DNA of 64,000 nt, from NCBI RefSeq assembly GCF_000024605.1, contig NC_013385.1:186001-250000 (forward strand), given 5' to 3'. This document shows positions 55,295 through 63,724 of the stretch, piece after piece. The stretch comes from Ammonifex degensii KC4. Its GTDB lineage: Bacteria; Bacillota; Desulfotomaculia; Desulfotomaculales; Ammonificaceae. A program made the translations under genes and the position numbers. The first letter of the stretch is position 1. Each line of letters starts with the position of its first letter. A model generated the notes under the pieces. It made no database searches and was not told where the DNA came from. It worked only from the letters and a program-made list of their open reading frames with translations.

Positions 55295-55723
55295 TCAGTT
55301 CCCAAATTCTCCTATCCATTTCACCCGGGGCACCGACTTCTGCACGGCGGCATAAAGCCGCTCATCGCCCGTGAAGAGTACCGCGTCCAACTGTTCGGCC
55401 AGGGCCAGGTACGCCGCATCGTATACGCTTATCATGTAGCGGGCTGCACACCGGTAGATGTCCACAGGCTCCGGATCGGCCAGATGCACGCCCAGCGCCA
55501 GGAAGTAGCGCAGTGCCTTCTCGCCTGCTTCCAAAGTGATGCGTCCCCGCCGAACGGCGACCAGGAGCCCGTTTGCAACCTCGTACACCCACAGGGACGG
55601 CGCAAACATCTCAAAACGGCGTTCAAACACGGCCGAGTCCCGCAGGGCAACGGCTTCTTCCACGTGCTCTTCGTCATCAAGCGCCCACTTGAGGCTTACA
55701 CTGGCGTCAACGACCACACGCAT
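55295..55723 (-). CDS. vapC: VapC-type PIN-domain toxin
   Basis: Predicted ribonuclease toxin of 142 residues. The PIN acidic residues are D6 (VVVDASVSLKWAL), E48 (LWVYEVANGLL), D102 (SVYDAAYLALAE) and D120 (LFTGDERLYAAV). It lies directly after the antitoxin, whose stop TAA abuts the ATG with no spacer. VapC toxins usually cut initiator tRNA or rRNA; the target here is unknown. Confidence 0.92.
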   Translation of the reverse strand: MRVVVDASVSLKWALDDEEHVEEAVALRDSAVFERRFEMFAPSLWVYEVANGLLVAVRRGRITLEAGEKALRYFLALGVHLADPEPVDIYRCAARYMISVYDAAYLALAEQLDAVLFTGDERLYAAVQKSVPRVKWIGEFGN

Positions 55724-55981
55724 TTACCTGTTCCGCCCTTCCTCGATGAGAAGGCGAACGGGCACCCCGATGGGGCCGGTGCGCTTACGCAGGTCGTCCA
55801 GAGCACGGGCGGCTTCCTGTGGGTTTTCTGCAGCAGGAAGCAGGCCATCCTCCGCCAACTGGCGCCTTAGCGCCATAAGCGCGTAAGCGCTAACAGTCAC
55901 TCCTCGCCGCGCGGCCGCAATTTTAACCTTTTCCCGCAGTATCGGGTCGTCCAAGTAGATATTCAACCTTACCGTCTTCAT
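55724..55981 (-). CDS. vapB: VapB-type antitoxin, ribbon-helix-helix
   Basis: Protein of 85 residues. TVRLNIYLDDPILREKVKIAAARRGVTVSAYALMALRRQL (3-42) is a ribbon-helix-helix DNA-binding fold that dimerises and represses its own promoter; the rest should wrap the toxin. ATG 55981 is preceded by AAGGGGGAGCGG. Operator-like repeats overlap the -10 box. Confidence 0.85.
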   Translation of the reverse strand: MKTVRLNIYLDDPILREKVKIAAARRGVTVSAYALMALRRQLAEDGLLPAAENPQEAARALDDLRKRTGPIGVPVRLLIEEGRNR

Positions 55982-55997
55982 GGCCGCTCCCCCTTGT

Positions 55998-56035
55998 CTA
56001 AGCGCTATTGTAACGCCTTAGTGCTATAGTATCAA
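55998..56035 (-). promoter_or_regulatory. Promoter and probable operator of vapBC
   Basis: Minus strand: TTGATA (56035-56030), 17-bp spacer, TACAAT (56012-56007). An inverted repeat, CTAAGCG (55998-56004) and CGCCTTAG (56014-56021), straddles the -10 box, a likely VapB site. Confidence 0.65.
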
Positions 56036-56052
56036 TGTGCCATTATACTGGG

Positions 56053-56080
56053 TAAAGGGCCGGCAGGCAGTGGCCGATTA
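56053..56080 (+). promoter_or_regulatory. Sigma-D (sigma-28) type promoter of cheW-cheA
   Basis: TAAA at 56053-56056, 16-nt spacer, GCCGATTA at 56073-56080, close to the flagellar sigma consensus TAAA and GCCGATAA. cheW starts 48 bp downstream. Confidence 0.75.
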
Positions 56081-56127
56081 AAACAAAAGAAAGCTTCACG
56101 CAAGGCAGGTTAAAGGGGGAAGTTCGC

Positions 56128-56619
56128 ATGCCCGAAGAAAAGCACGAGGAGCAGCTGGTGGTTTTCCGCCTGGCTGACCAGACCTACGGGGTGGATGTGG
56201 GCTCGGTGGTAGAGATCATCCGCATGGAGAGCGTCACCAAGGTCCCCCGCGCTCCCGAGTTCGTGGAGGGAGTCATAAACCTCAGGGGAAGGATAATTCC
56301 GGTGATCGATCTGCGCCACCGTTTCGGCCTCCCCCGGAAAGAGCCCGACCGCTCGACCCGCATCGTCATCGTGGAGATGGGGGGCATGACGGTGGGCATG
56401 ATCGTGGACGCCGTGCTGGAGGTGCTGAGGATTCCCACGGACAAGATAGAGCCTCCTCCTGCCGTGGTGAGCGGCATCGACGTGGCCTACCTGCGGGGAA
56501 TCGCCCTCTGGCAGGAGGACATGATCATACTGCTCGACCTGGAGAAGGTGCTTTACGAGCACGAGAAGGAGGCCCTGGCCGAAGCCGACATCTCCTCCCT
56601 GGAAGGAAGGGCGGTGTAA
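56128..56619 (+). CDS. cheW: Chemotaxis coupling protein CheW
   Basis: Protein of 163 residues that links chemoreceptors to CheA. The SH3-like fold is plain: LVVFRLADQTYGVDVGSVVEIIRM, VPRAPEFVEGVINLRGRIIPVIDLR, and VGMIVDAVLEVLRI. ATG 56128 follows AAAGGGGGAAG. The cheA start lies 3 bp after its stop. Confidence 0.95.
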   Translation: MPEEKHEEQLVVFRLADQTYGVDVGSVVEIIRMESVTKVPRAPEFVEGVINLRGRIIPVIDLRHRFGLPRKEPDRSTRIVIVEMGGMTVGMIVDAVLEVLRIPTDKIEPPPAVVSGIDVAYLRGIALWQEDMIILLDLEKVLYEHEKEALAEADISSLEGRAV

Positions 56620-56622
56620 GAT

Positions 56623-58668
56623 GTGTTTGACCAAGAGACGCTCGGCGTTTTTCTGGACGAGCTGGAGGAGAAGATCCAGGCCATAAGCGACAACTTGCTG
56701 GTGCTGGAGCGGGAAGGTGGGCAGCCGGAGGCCCTGCAGGAGATCTTCCGCGCGGCCCACACCATCAAGGGTTCTTCGGCCATCATGGGCTTCGAAGACA
56801 TGTCCAATCTCACCCATGAGATGGAGAACCTGCTCGATCTTTTACGCCGGGGGGAGCTGGAGGTCACTCCGGAGGTAGTGGACACCCTCTTCGAGGCCCT
56901 GGACGTGCTCAAGGCCCTGCGCGACCGCATCCTCGATCCAAACAAGGAAGCGCCGGAGATAGGTTCAGTGGTAGCCAAGCTCAAGGGCTTCCGCGAGGCT
57001 AAACATCAAGCTTCACCTGCCGCCCGGCCTGCTGAGGGGACCAAAACGGGGCTTACCGAGGCGGAGGAAGCCACCATCTACGAGGCCCAGATCCGGGGCT
57101 TCCAAGCCTACCGCATAAAAGTGACGGTGGCGGAGGACTGCCAGATGAAGGGGGTGCGGGCCTTTCTCGTCTTCCGCACCTTGGAGCCTTTGGGGGAGAT
57201 AATCAAGGCCATCCCGCCGGTAGAAGAGCTGGAAGAAGGAGAGTACGAGCGCTCCTTCGAGCTCGTCTTCCTCACCAAGGAGGACCCTGGACGCCTGCGC
57301 CACCTGCTGCTTACCGTCTCCGAGATCGTGGAGGTGGAGGTTACCCCCATAACTTTAGAGCAGCGCCCGGTCGAACATCGCGAGGCTGCTGCTACCCGCG
57401 AGGAAAAGAGGCCAGCCGCCGCTTCTTCTGTCGGTCTGGCCCCCACCAAGACGGTGCGGGTGGACGTCCAGAAGCTGGACGAGCTCATGAACCTGGTGGG
57501 GGAGTTGGTGATAAACCGCACGCGGCTTGACCGCATCGTGGAGATCTTCCTCGAGCGCTACGGCTCCGACGATCTGGTGGAGGTGCTGGAGGAGGTCTCC
57601 AACCACCTGGGGCAGCTCACCAATGAACTCCAGGAGCAGATCATGAAGGCCCGGATGCTGCCGGTGGGACAGCTCTTTAACCGCTTTCCCCGCATGGTGC
57701 GGGATCTGGCGCACAAGCTGGGTAAAGAGGTCAACTTCGTGGTGGAAGGGAAAGAGACGGAGCTCGACCGCAACGTCATCGAAGTCATCGGCGACCCGCT
57801 CATTCACCTGCTGCGCAACGCAGTGGACCACGGCATCGAGCCACCGGAGGAGAGGGAAGCTCTGGGGAAGCCGCGCGTGGGCACCATCCGCCTCAAGGCC
57901 TACCACCAGGAGAACCACATCGTCATCGAGGTGGAAGACGACGGGCGGGGGATAGATACGGAGAAGGTGAGACAGAAGGCCGTGTCTCTGGGGCTGGTGG
58001 ATCCCGAAACCGCTTCCCGCCTCACGGAAGAAGAGCTTTACAACTTCATCTTCCAGCCCGGCTTCTCCACCGCCACGCAGGTGACCGACCTTTCCGGGCG
58101 GGGCGTGGGCATGGACGTAGTGCGCAAGCAGATCGAGCAGATAAACGGGACGGTGGAGGTGAGCTCCCGCCCGGGTCAGGGGACCAAGTTCTCCATCAAG
58201 CTCCCCCTCACCTTAGCCATCATCCGCGCCCTCATGGTGAGCGTGGAAGGGCAGACCTACGCTTTTCCTCTCACCTCCGTGCTGGAAACCCTCAAGGTCT
58301 CGCGGGAGGAAGTGCGCCGGGTAAAGGATATGGAAGTGGTGCCCGTGCGGGGAAGCGTGCTTCCCCTTTTCTCCCTGGCCGAGCTCTTCGGCGGCCAGCC
58401 CAGATCGACCCCACACCTTTACGTGGTCGTGGTCAACCTGGGCGGGGGCAAAAGAGCAGGCCTGGTGGTGGACGAGCTTTTAGGGGAGCAGGAGATCGTG
58501 ATAAAGTCGCTGGGCGAGTACCTGGGGCGCATACCGGGCATAGCGGGGGCCACCATCCTGGGAGACGGCAGGGTGGCTCTAATCCTGGACGTGCGGGGTT
58601 TAATACAGCCCAAATCCTGCCGCTTGGAAACCAAATGCCTGGAAGAAGAATTGCTGGCGGTGGGCTAA
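56623..58668 (+). CDS. cheA: Chemotaxis histidine kinase CheA
   Basis: Kinase of 681 residues that phosphorylates CheY. Domain order: HPt (1-115) with H46 in AAHTIKGSSAIMG; a P2-like CheY-binding region (about 140-250); dimerisation helices (285-350, VDVQKLDELMNLVGELV); ATPase (350-535; HLLRNAVDHGIE, DDGRGID, GRGVGMDVV); and the CheW-like regulatory domain (540-675). The GTG start at 56623 overlaps nothing. Its stop TAA forms part of the -35 box of the next sigma-D promoter. Confidence 0.95.
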   Translation: MFDQETLGVFLDELEEKIQAISDNLLVLEREGGQPEALQEIFRAAHTIKGSSAIMGFEDMSNLTHEMENLLDLLRRGELEVTPEVVDTLFEALDVLKALRDRILDPNKEAPEIGSVVAKLKGFREAKHQASPAARPAEGTKTGLTEAEEATIYEAQIRGFQAYRIKVTVAEDCQMKGVRAFLVFRTLEPLGEIIKAIPPVEELEEGEYERSFELVFLTKEDPGRLRHLLLTVSEIVEVEVTPITLEQRPVEHREAAATREEKRPAAASSVGLAPTKTVRVDVQKLDELMNLVGELVINRTRLDRIVEIFLERYGSDDLVEVLEEVSNHLGQLTNELQEQIMKARMLPVGQLFNRFPRMVRDLAHKLGKEVNFVVEGKETELDRNVIEVIGDPLIHLLRNAVDHGIEPPEEREALGKPRVGTIRLKAYHQENHIVIEVEDDGRGIDTEKVRQKAVSLGLVDPETASRLTEEELYNFIFQPGFSTATQVTDLSGRGVGMDVVRKQIEQINGTVEVSSRPGQGTKFSIKLPLTLAIIRALMVSVEGQTYAFPLTSVLETLKVSREEVRRVKDMEVVPVRGSVLPLFSLAELFGGQPRSTPHLYVVVVNLGGGKRAGLVVDELLGEQEIVIKSLGEYLGRIPGIAGATILGDGRVALILDVRGLIQPKSCRLETKCLEEELLAVG

Positions 58669-58693
58669 AGAATTGCCCACCGGTTGACGATTA
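58666..58693 (+). promoter_or_regulatory. Sigma-D type promoter of flgM
   Basis: TAAA at 58666-58669 (its TAA is the cheA stop), 16-nt spacer, GACGATTA at 58686-58693. flgM starts 42 bp downstream. Confidence 0.7.
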
Positions 58694-58735
58694 CTCTTGC
58701 AAAGAACCGTTGTGGGTGCAAAGGAGAGTCGGAGC

Positions 58736-59035
58736 ATGAAGATAGACCGGACCGAACTGCAGAAGCTCCTGCAGATTTACGGAACGGAGCAGGCGCGCCG
58801 GGAAGAGAGCAAGCGGGACAAGGCCAAGGCCCCGGAGGAGGGAGTAACCCTTTCCCTCTCGCCGGAGGCTTTGAGCCTCAACCGGCTGCGGGAAGAGTTG
58901 CGGCAACTTCCTGAGGTGCGGGAGGAAAGGGTGCGGGATTTGAAGGAGAAGATCGAGCGCGGCGAATACCGGCCCGACCCGCGCAAGATCGCCGAAGGGA
59001 TGCTTCAGGAGCACCGGCTTGACCGCCGGGTGTAG
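58736..59035 (+). CDS. flgM: Anti-sigma-28 factor FlgM
   Basis: Inhibitor of the flagellar sigma factor, 99 residues, released by export when the hook is complete. The C-terminal sigma-binding part reads VRDLKEKIERGEYRPDPRKIAEGML, matching the family; the N-terminal half is disordered and charged. ATG 58736 follows AAAGGAGAG and GGAGC. It lies under a sigma-D type promoter, so it would restrain its own expression. Confidence 0.9.
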   Translation: MKIDRTELQKLLQIYGTEQARREESKRDKAKAPEEGVTLSLSPEALSLNRLREELRQLPEVREERVRDLKEKIERGEYRPDPRKIAEGMLQEHRLDRRV

Positions 59036-59039
59036 ATAA

Positions 59040-59360
59040 ATGCCGGGCAAGCAGGAAGACCTCTTGAAACTAATTTGGGACCTGGCCGAAGCCGTGAACC
59101 GCCAGGTTGAAGCGCTGAAGAGCAACTCGCCGGACGACCTGCTGGCGGCCACGGGGGAGGCGGAAGAAATCTTACGCACCCTTTTCCAGGTGGGCCTGGA
59201 GGAGCCGGTTCCGACGCCGGAACTTAAAGAGGCGGTGGCGGCCCTGCGGGAGGCCAGGGAAAGACTCCGCCTTCTGCTTGCCCGGGCCGTAGCGCTTGAC
59301 CTGGAAACGGTGAGGATGTGGCAGCGGTTGGGTGTAAAAGCGCTTGACTGCTCGGTTTAA
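59040..59360 (+). CDS. flgN: FlgN-like export chaperone
   Basis: Helical protein of 106 residues with leucine-rich heptads (LLKLIWDLAEAVNRQVEALK, then VAALREARERLRLLLARAVALDLETVRMW). The sequence itself is weakly diagnostic; the call rests on position, between flgM and flgK, where the FlgN chaperone for FlgK and FlgL is found, on size and on helical content. It starts 4 bp after flgM. Confidence 0.65.
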   Translation: MPGKQEDLLKLIWDLAEAVNRQVEALKSNSPDDLLAATGEAEEILRTLFQVGLEEPVPTPELKEAVAALREARERLRLLLARAVALDLETVRMWQRLGVKALDCSV

Positions 59361-59375
59361 GAGGAAGGTGGAAGC

Positions 59376-59708
59376 GTGAAGGTGGGAGCGGGGGGCTTGC
59401 AGTCGCAGATCATGTACGAGGGCTTAGCTATCTTACGCCCGGACGTGGCGGCGGAGAAGGAGCTTTCTTTAGCTCGCAACCGCACTTGGCCGGAGGAGGA
59501 GCTGGTGCGCCTGGTGGAGGAACTGAATCTGGCAGCGGCCCTCTTCAACTACTCCCACCGCTTCCGCGCCGAAAGGGATAAAAGCGGCAGGGTTAGAATC
59601 CTGCGCTACTGCGAAGGCGAGGAAGCTGAAGAGATAACGCCGGAAGAGGCGAAAGCGCTGAAAGAGAAGCTTCAACCCAAGAGGGAAGGGCTTGACGCGC
59701 GGGCCTAA
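59376..59708 (+). CDS. FlaG-like flagellar protein
   Basis: Protein of 110 residues. The second half resembles the FlaG domain: LVRLVEELNLAAALFNYSHRFRAERDKSGRVRI, then EEITPEEAKALKEKL in place of the usual IPPEE motif. FlaG affects filament length in some bacteria. It sits between flgN-like and flgK genes. GTG 59376 follows AGGAAGGTGGAAG. The match is moderate. Confidence 0.6.
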   Translation: MKVGAGGLQSQIMYEGLAILRPDVAAEKELSLARNRTWPEEELVRLVEELNLAAALFNYSHRFRAERDKSGRVRILRYCEGEEAEEITPEEAKALKEKLQPKREGLDARA

Positions 59709-59725
59709 AAAGGAGGTTTTAAGTC

Positions 59726-61438
59726 TTGATCAGCACTTTCCTGGGGCTGGAGACTACTTTGAGGGCGCTCATGGCCATGCAGCGGTCCATGGAGACCGCG
59801 GCGCACAACATCGCCAACGCCTCCACTCCCGGTTACAGCCGGCAGCGGGTGGAACTGGCGGCTTCCTCCGCCTATACCATCCCTTCCGTCTTGCGGCCGG
59901 CAGCACCGGGACAGTTGGGTACCGGCGTGGACATAACGGGAATTAAACGGGTGCGGGAGGAGTTCCTGGACCGGCAGTGGCGGGAGGAGAACAGCCGTCT
60001 GGGCTACTGGGAGGCCATCCGCGACGCCCTCGGCAAGGTGGAACTCATCTTAAACGAGCCCAGCCCCAACGGCCTGGGCGCGGCACTGACTTCCTTCTTC
60101 AACGCGTGGCAGGAGCTCAGCAAAAACTCGGAAAGCCTGGCTGTGCGCACGGCGGTGATAGAAGAGGGCAAGACCCTGTGCGAGACCATAAGGCACCTTT
60201 ACGGAGAGCTCGTGGCTTTACAGAGTGACCTTGACTACAGGCTAAAGGTAGGGGTGGATGAGGTCAACACTTTGGCTCGACAGATAGCCGAGCTAAATCA
60301 GCAGATAGCTCGCTCGCGGGCGGTGGGAGACAACCCCAACGATCTTTTGGACCAGCGGGATCTCTTGCTGGACAAGCTTAGCAAGTGGACTGATTTTACC
60401 GTTCAGGAGCAGCCAGATGGCCAGGTAACGGTATTGGTTGGAAATCAGCAACTAGTGAGTGTGAGTGGCTCCAGCTCGATCCCTAACTCTTGGCAGGTAG
60501 TTAACGGCCAGGTTGTGTGGGCTTCTACTAACACTGTCGTAGGTTTTCAAACTGGTCAGCTTAAAGGGTTAATAGAAGTCAGGGATCGAGATGTGAAGCA
60601 GGTTATAGAAGATTTAAATAACCTCGCAAGCACCTTTATTGCCAAATTTAATCAAATACATCAGCAAGGTTACGGGCTAGATGGACAAACAAATAGGAGC
60701 TTTTTTACAGGCACAGGTGCAGCTGATATAACGTTAAGCAATGATGTGTTTAACACACCTGTTGCCTTAGCTGCTGCCAATGCCAATGTAACTAATACCA
60801 ATCCTTTCACCGTAGCTTCCAACTACTATCTTGATCCTACAGCACCTCTTAACCTCAGTGGTACTTTCCAGATCAAGCTATCAAATTCGGCGAATTGGAG
60901 CTCAGTGACCTTAGCACCTACTGATTCATTAAACTCGATAGCGACTAAGATAAACAGCGCCGGGGCCGGTGTAACGGCTGCTGTGAAGCAAAATGGGAAC
61001 CAATACTGGCTAGAAATTACTAGTAACAGCCAAACGGCTATTCAATTTGCTGATGATCCTACAACCCATGTATTACAGCAGCTGGGTGTTCTTTTGCTGC
61101 CCGGTGACGGCTCCAACGCTCTGGCATTAGCTCAGTTAGCAAGCAGTAAAACCATGCCTCCCTCTTCACCAACCGGCACCTTTGGTGACTTTTATCGTGG
61201 CCTGGTAGCTGAAGTGGGGATAGCCTCGGCCCAGGCGGTGCGCATGACCGATAACAGCAAACTCCTGGTTGATCAGCTGGACAACCGGCGGCAGGCGGTG
61301 ATGGGCGTGTCACTTGACGAAGAGATGGCCAACTTCATGAAGTTCAGCCACGCCTACGCGGCGGCGGCGCGGGCCATGACTATACTCGACGAAGCTCTGG
61401 ACATCCTCATCAACCGTACCGGCCTGGTGGGCCGTTAA
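59726..61438 (+). CDS. flgK: Flagellar hook-associated protein 1 (FlgK)
   Basis: First hook-filament junction protein, 570 residues. The N-terminal D0/D1 part reads STFLGLETTLRALMAMQRSMETAAHNIANASTPGYSRQRVEL and the C-terminal helix MANFMKFSHAYAAAARAMTILDEALDILINRTGLVG, both typical. The outer middle (about residues 225-480, bases ~60400-61170) has clearly lower GC than the ends and is rich in Asn, Thr and Ser. TTG 59726 follows AAGGAGG 8 nt away. flgL follows after 15 bp. Confidence 0.95.
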   Translation: MISTFLGLETTLRALMAMQRSMETAAHNIANASTPGYSRQRVELAASSAYTIPSVLRPAAPGQLGTGVDITGIKRVREEFLDRQWREENSRLGYWEAIRDALGKVELILNEPSPNGLGAALTSFFNAWQELSKNSESLAVRTAVIEEGKTLCETIRHLYGELVALQSDLDYRLKVGVDEVNTLARQIAELNQQIARSRAVGDNPNDLLDQRDLLLDKLSKWTDFTVQEQPDGQVTVLVGNQQLVSVSGSSSIPNSWQVVNGQVVWASTNTVVGFQTGQLKGLIEVRDRDVKQVIEDLNNLASTFIAKFNQIHQQGYGLDGQTNRSFFTGTGAADITLSNDVFNTPVALAAANANVTNTNPFTVASNYYLDPTAPLNLSGTFQIKLSNSANWSSVTLAPTDSLNSIATKINSAGAGVTAAVKQNGNQYWLEITSNSQTAIQFADDPTTHVLQQLGVLLLPGDGSNALALAQLASSKTMPPSSPTGTFGDFYRGLVAEVGIASAQAVRMTDNSKLLVDQLDNRRQAVMGVSLDEEMANFMKFSHAYAAAARAMTILDEALDILINRTGLVGR

Positions 61439-61453
61439 AGGGGGAGTAAAGTC

Positions 61454-62344
61454 GTGCGGGTAACCACCAACATGCTGGTCACCAACTTCCTGCGGAACCT
61501 GAACAGCAGGCTTGACCAGATAGCCAAGCGCCAGGAGGAGCTGGCCTCCGGCCGGAGGCTCAACCGCCCCTCCGATGATCCTACGGGGGTAATGAGCGCT
61601 TTGAGGCTTCGGGCCCAGCTGGCGGAGAACCAGCAGTACCACAAGAACATGGCGGACGCGGTGGACTGGCTGAACGCCACCGAGGCGGCCTTGCGCGACG
61701 CCCTGGCGACGGTCCAGCGGGTGAGAGAACTAGCGGTAGCGGGGGCCAGCGACGCCCTCCCCCAAGGTGCTCGGGAGGCTCTGGCGCAGGAAGTGGAGGA
61801 GCTAAAAGAGCATCTGGGCAACATAGCCAACACCACCTATGGAGGAAGGTACATATTCGCTGGCACCAGGACCGATCTCCCACCGTACAGTAACGGTTCT
61901 TTACAGAGCTATCCAGGTGGTATAGAGTACGAGATCGCGCCGGCCACTACCATCAAAGTTAATACTTTGAGCAGCGAAGCATTCTCAGTGCCGAACGCAA
62001 CCGCAAACAAGGATATATTTGAGGTCCTAAACCAACTATCTAGCGATCTAAGGGACGGTAAAACGCAGGATATTTCCAACCAACGCCTCCAAGAACTTGA
62101 CCAGTCCATAGATAACCTTCTAAAGGTTCTTGCCGAGGTGGGGGCGAAGGTCAAGCGGCTGGAGATGGGGATGGAGCGGCTGGAGACCAACGAGGCCGAC
62201 CTCACCCGGCTCCTTTCCCAGACCGAGGACGCTGACATGGCCCGCACCATCGTGGACCTGAAGACCCAGGAAAACGTCTACCGGGCCGCCCTGGCGGTGG
62301 GTGCCCGGTTACTTCAGCCTTCGCTCGTGGACTTCCTCAGCTAA
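61454..62344 (+). CDS. flgL: Flagellar hook-associated protein 3 (FlgL)
   Basis: Second junction protein, 296 residues, flagellin-like. N-terminus MRVTTNMLVTNFLRNLNSRLDQIAKRQEELASGRRLNRPSDDPTG and C-terminus DADMARTIVDLKTQENVYRAALAVGARLLQPSLVDFL are conserved. The middle (about residues 135-215) is shorter than in enterics and AT-richer than its flanks. GTG 61454 follows AAAGGGGGAGT. Confidence 0.95.
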   Translation: MRVTTNMLVTNFLRNLNSRLDQIAKRQEELASGRRLNRPSDDPTGVMSALRLRAQLAENQQYHKNMADAVDWLNATEAALRDALATVQRVRELAVAGASDALPQGAREALAQEVEELKEHLGNIANTTYGGRYIFAGTRTDLPPYSNGSLQSYPGGIEYEIAPATTIKVNTLSSEAFSVPNATANKDIFEVLNQLSSDLRDGKTQDISNQRLQELDQSIDNLLKVLAEVGAKVKRLEMGMERLETNEADLTRLLSQTEDADMARTIVDLKTQENVYRAALAVGARLLQPSLVDFLS

Positions 62345-62359
62345 CGGGAGGTATGGCTC

Positions 62360-62656
62360 TTGCAGCTCCTCTACGTGTCCATAGATCAGAGCCAGTGCTG
62401 GCGGGAGATCGGTCTTCTCTCTCCCTGGGATATTGGCACTAAAGGGGCAGAGGAGGGCAAAAGGGCGGCTCTGGAGGCCATTGGCCGCTGGGCCGAGGAA
62501 GGAGACTACCTGGCGGCCATAGAGAAGGGGAGTTCGGTGGCCGACCTAGCGGCCGAACTCCCCGAGCCTCCCGAGCTTATCCTGGATTTTTTACCGCACA
62601 CGCGCCCAAAAATTTACTTTGTTCCTGAGCCGGCGATTTTTACAGCCAGGGTCTAA
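62360..62656 (+). CDS. Uncharacterised protein between flgL and flagellin
   Basis: Protein of 98 residues that I do not recognise. It is soluble, with a central helix rich in Ala and Glu (GAEEGKRAALEAIGRWAEEGDYLAAIEKG) and a Pro-rich C-terminal part (AELPEPPELILDFLPHTRPKIYFVPEPA). It is neither FliW nor CsrA, the regulators often found at this spot. TTG 62360 follows GGGAGG 10 nt away. Its stop TAA is shared with the -35 box of the flagellin promoter. A role in filament assembly is inferred from place only. Confidence 0.65.
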   Translation: MQLLYVSIDQSQCWREIGLLSPWDIGTKGAEEGKRAALEAIGRWAEEGDYLAAIEKGSSVADLAAELPEPPELILDFLPHTRPKIYFVPEPAIFTARV

Positions 62657-62681
62657 AGTTTAAGATCCGGGTTGACGATTA
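62654..62681 (+). promoter_or_regulatory. Sigma-D type promoter of the flagellin gene
   Basis: TAAA at 62654-62657 (its TAA is the stop of the preceding gene), 16-nt spacer, GACGATTA at 62674-62681. The leader to ATG 62799 is about 110 nt and includes a GC-rich hairpin (CGGTC...GACCG around CCCC/GGGG, near 62705-62730). Confidence 0.75.
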
Positions 62682-62798
62682 ACAATAGCGAAAAACCGCA
62701 CAGCTCGGTCCCCTCCGGGGCGGCCGACCGGCAGGGGAAAGGGGCTAGAAGCGGTTGAACAAAACCCGAACAAAACCTCAAAAGGGAGGAGGATAGTT

Positions 62799-63617
62799 AT
62801 GGGGCTGAGGATCAACCACAACTTAGAAGCGCTTAACGCCTGGCGTAACCTCAACCAGACCTCGAGTCTCTTAGCCAAGTCCATGGAGAAGCTCTCTTCG
62901 GGCCTCAGAATCAACCGTGCCGGCGACGATGCGGCAGGCTTGGCCATTTCAGAGAAATTACGTAGCCAAGTGCGGGGTCTCAACCAGGCCATCCGTAACG
63001 CCCAGGACGGCATCTCCCTCATTCAGACGGCGGAGGGGGCGCTCAACGAGACCCACGCCATCCTGCAACGCTTGCGGGAACTGGCGGTACAAGCGTCTAA
63101 TGACACCTTGACGCAGCAAGATCGGCAGGCTATCCAGGCTGAGATTAACCAGCTGGTTGCGGAGATCGACCGGATTGCCACTACGACGGAGTTCAATACT
63201 CAGAAGTTGCTTGATGGTACGTTCCTTAATAAGTGGTTCCAGATTGGTGCCAATACTGGGCAGGGAATTCAGATAAGCATAAGTGCCGCTAACAGTGCTG
63301 CCCTCCAAGTTAATGCTCTCGATGTAAGTACCAGTTTGGCTGCTAACAATGCTATTGCTTCTATTGATGCGGGTATAAGTATAGTCTCTATGATGCGGGC
63401 CAACCTGGGTGCCGTTCAGAACCGGCTAGAACACACCATCGCCAACCTGAGCGTGGCGGCAGAGAACCTGCAAGCCTCCGAGTCGCGCATCCGCGATGTG
63501 GACATGGCCCAGGAGATGATGAACTTCACGCGGCTGCAGATCCTGCAGCAGGCGGGCGTGGCGGTGCTGGCCCAGGCCAACATGGCCCCCCAGGCAGTGC
63601 TGCAGCTCCTGCGCTAG
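62799..63617 (+). CDS. fliC: Flagellin
   Basis: Filament protein of 272 residues. N-terminal D0/D1 ([54 protein letters not shown]) and C-terminal D1/D0 ([46 protein letters not shown]) are joined by a short exposed part, so there is no large D2/D3. The middle (bases ~63080-63400) is AT-richer than the ends. ATG 62799 follows AAAGGGAGGAGG. It has its own sigma-D promoter and a strong terminator. Confidence 0.96.
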   Translation: MGLRINHNLEALNAWRNLNQTSSLLAKSMEKLSSGLRINRAGDDAAGLAISEKLRSQVRGLNQAIRNAQDGISLIQTAEGALNETHAILQRLRELAVQASNDTLTQQDRQAIQAEINQLVAEIDRIATTTEFNTQKLLDGTFLNKWFQIGANTGQGIQISISAANSAALQVNALDVSTSLAANNAIASIDAGISIVSMMRANLGAVQNRLEHTIANLSVAAENLQASESRIRDVDMAQEMMNFTRLQILQQAGVAVLAQANMAPQAVLQLLR

Positions 63618-63637
63618 GCTGCTGCGCCTATGCGGCG

Positions 63638-63673
63638 AGAAGAGGGCAGTTCTTCCTGCCCTCTTCTTTTTTT
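63638..63673 (+). terminator. Intrinsic terminator of the flagellin gene
   Basis: AGAAGAGGGCAG (63638-63649) pairs perfectly with CTGCCCTCTTCT (63656-63667), loop TTCTTC, followed by a run of T to 63673. Confidence 0.95.
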
Positions 63674-63724
63674 GCCTCTAAAGGGAACGCTGAAAGGACC
63701 GATTTCTATGAGGGGTGGGAAGTG

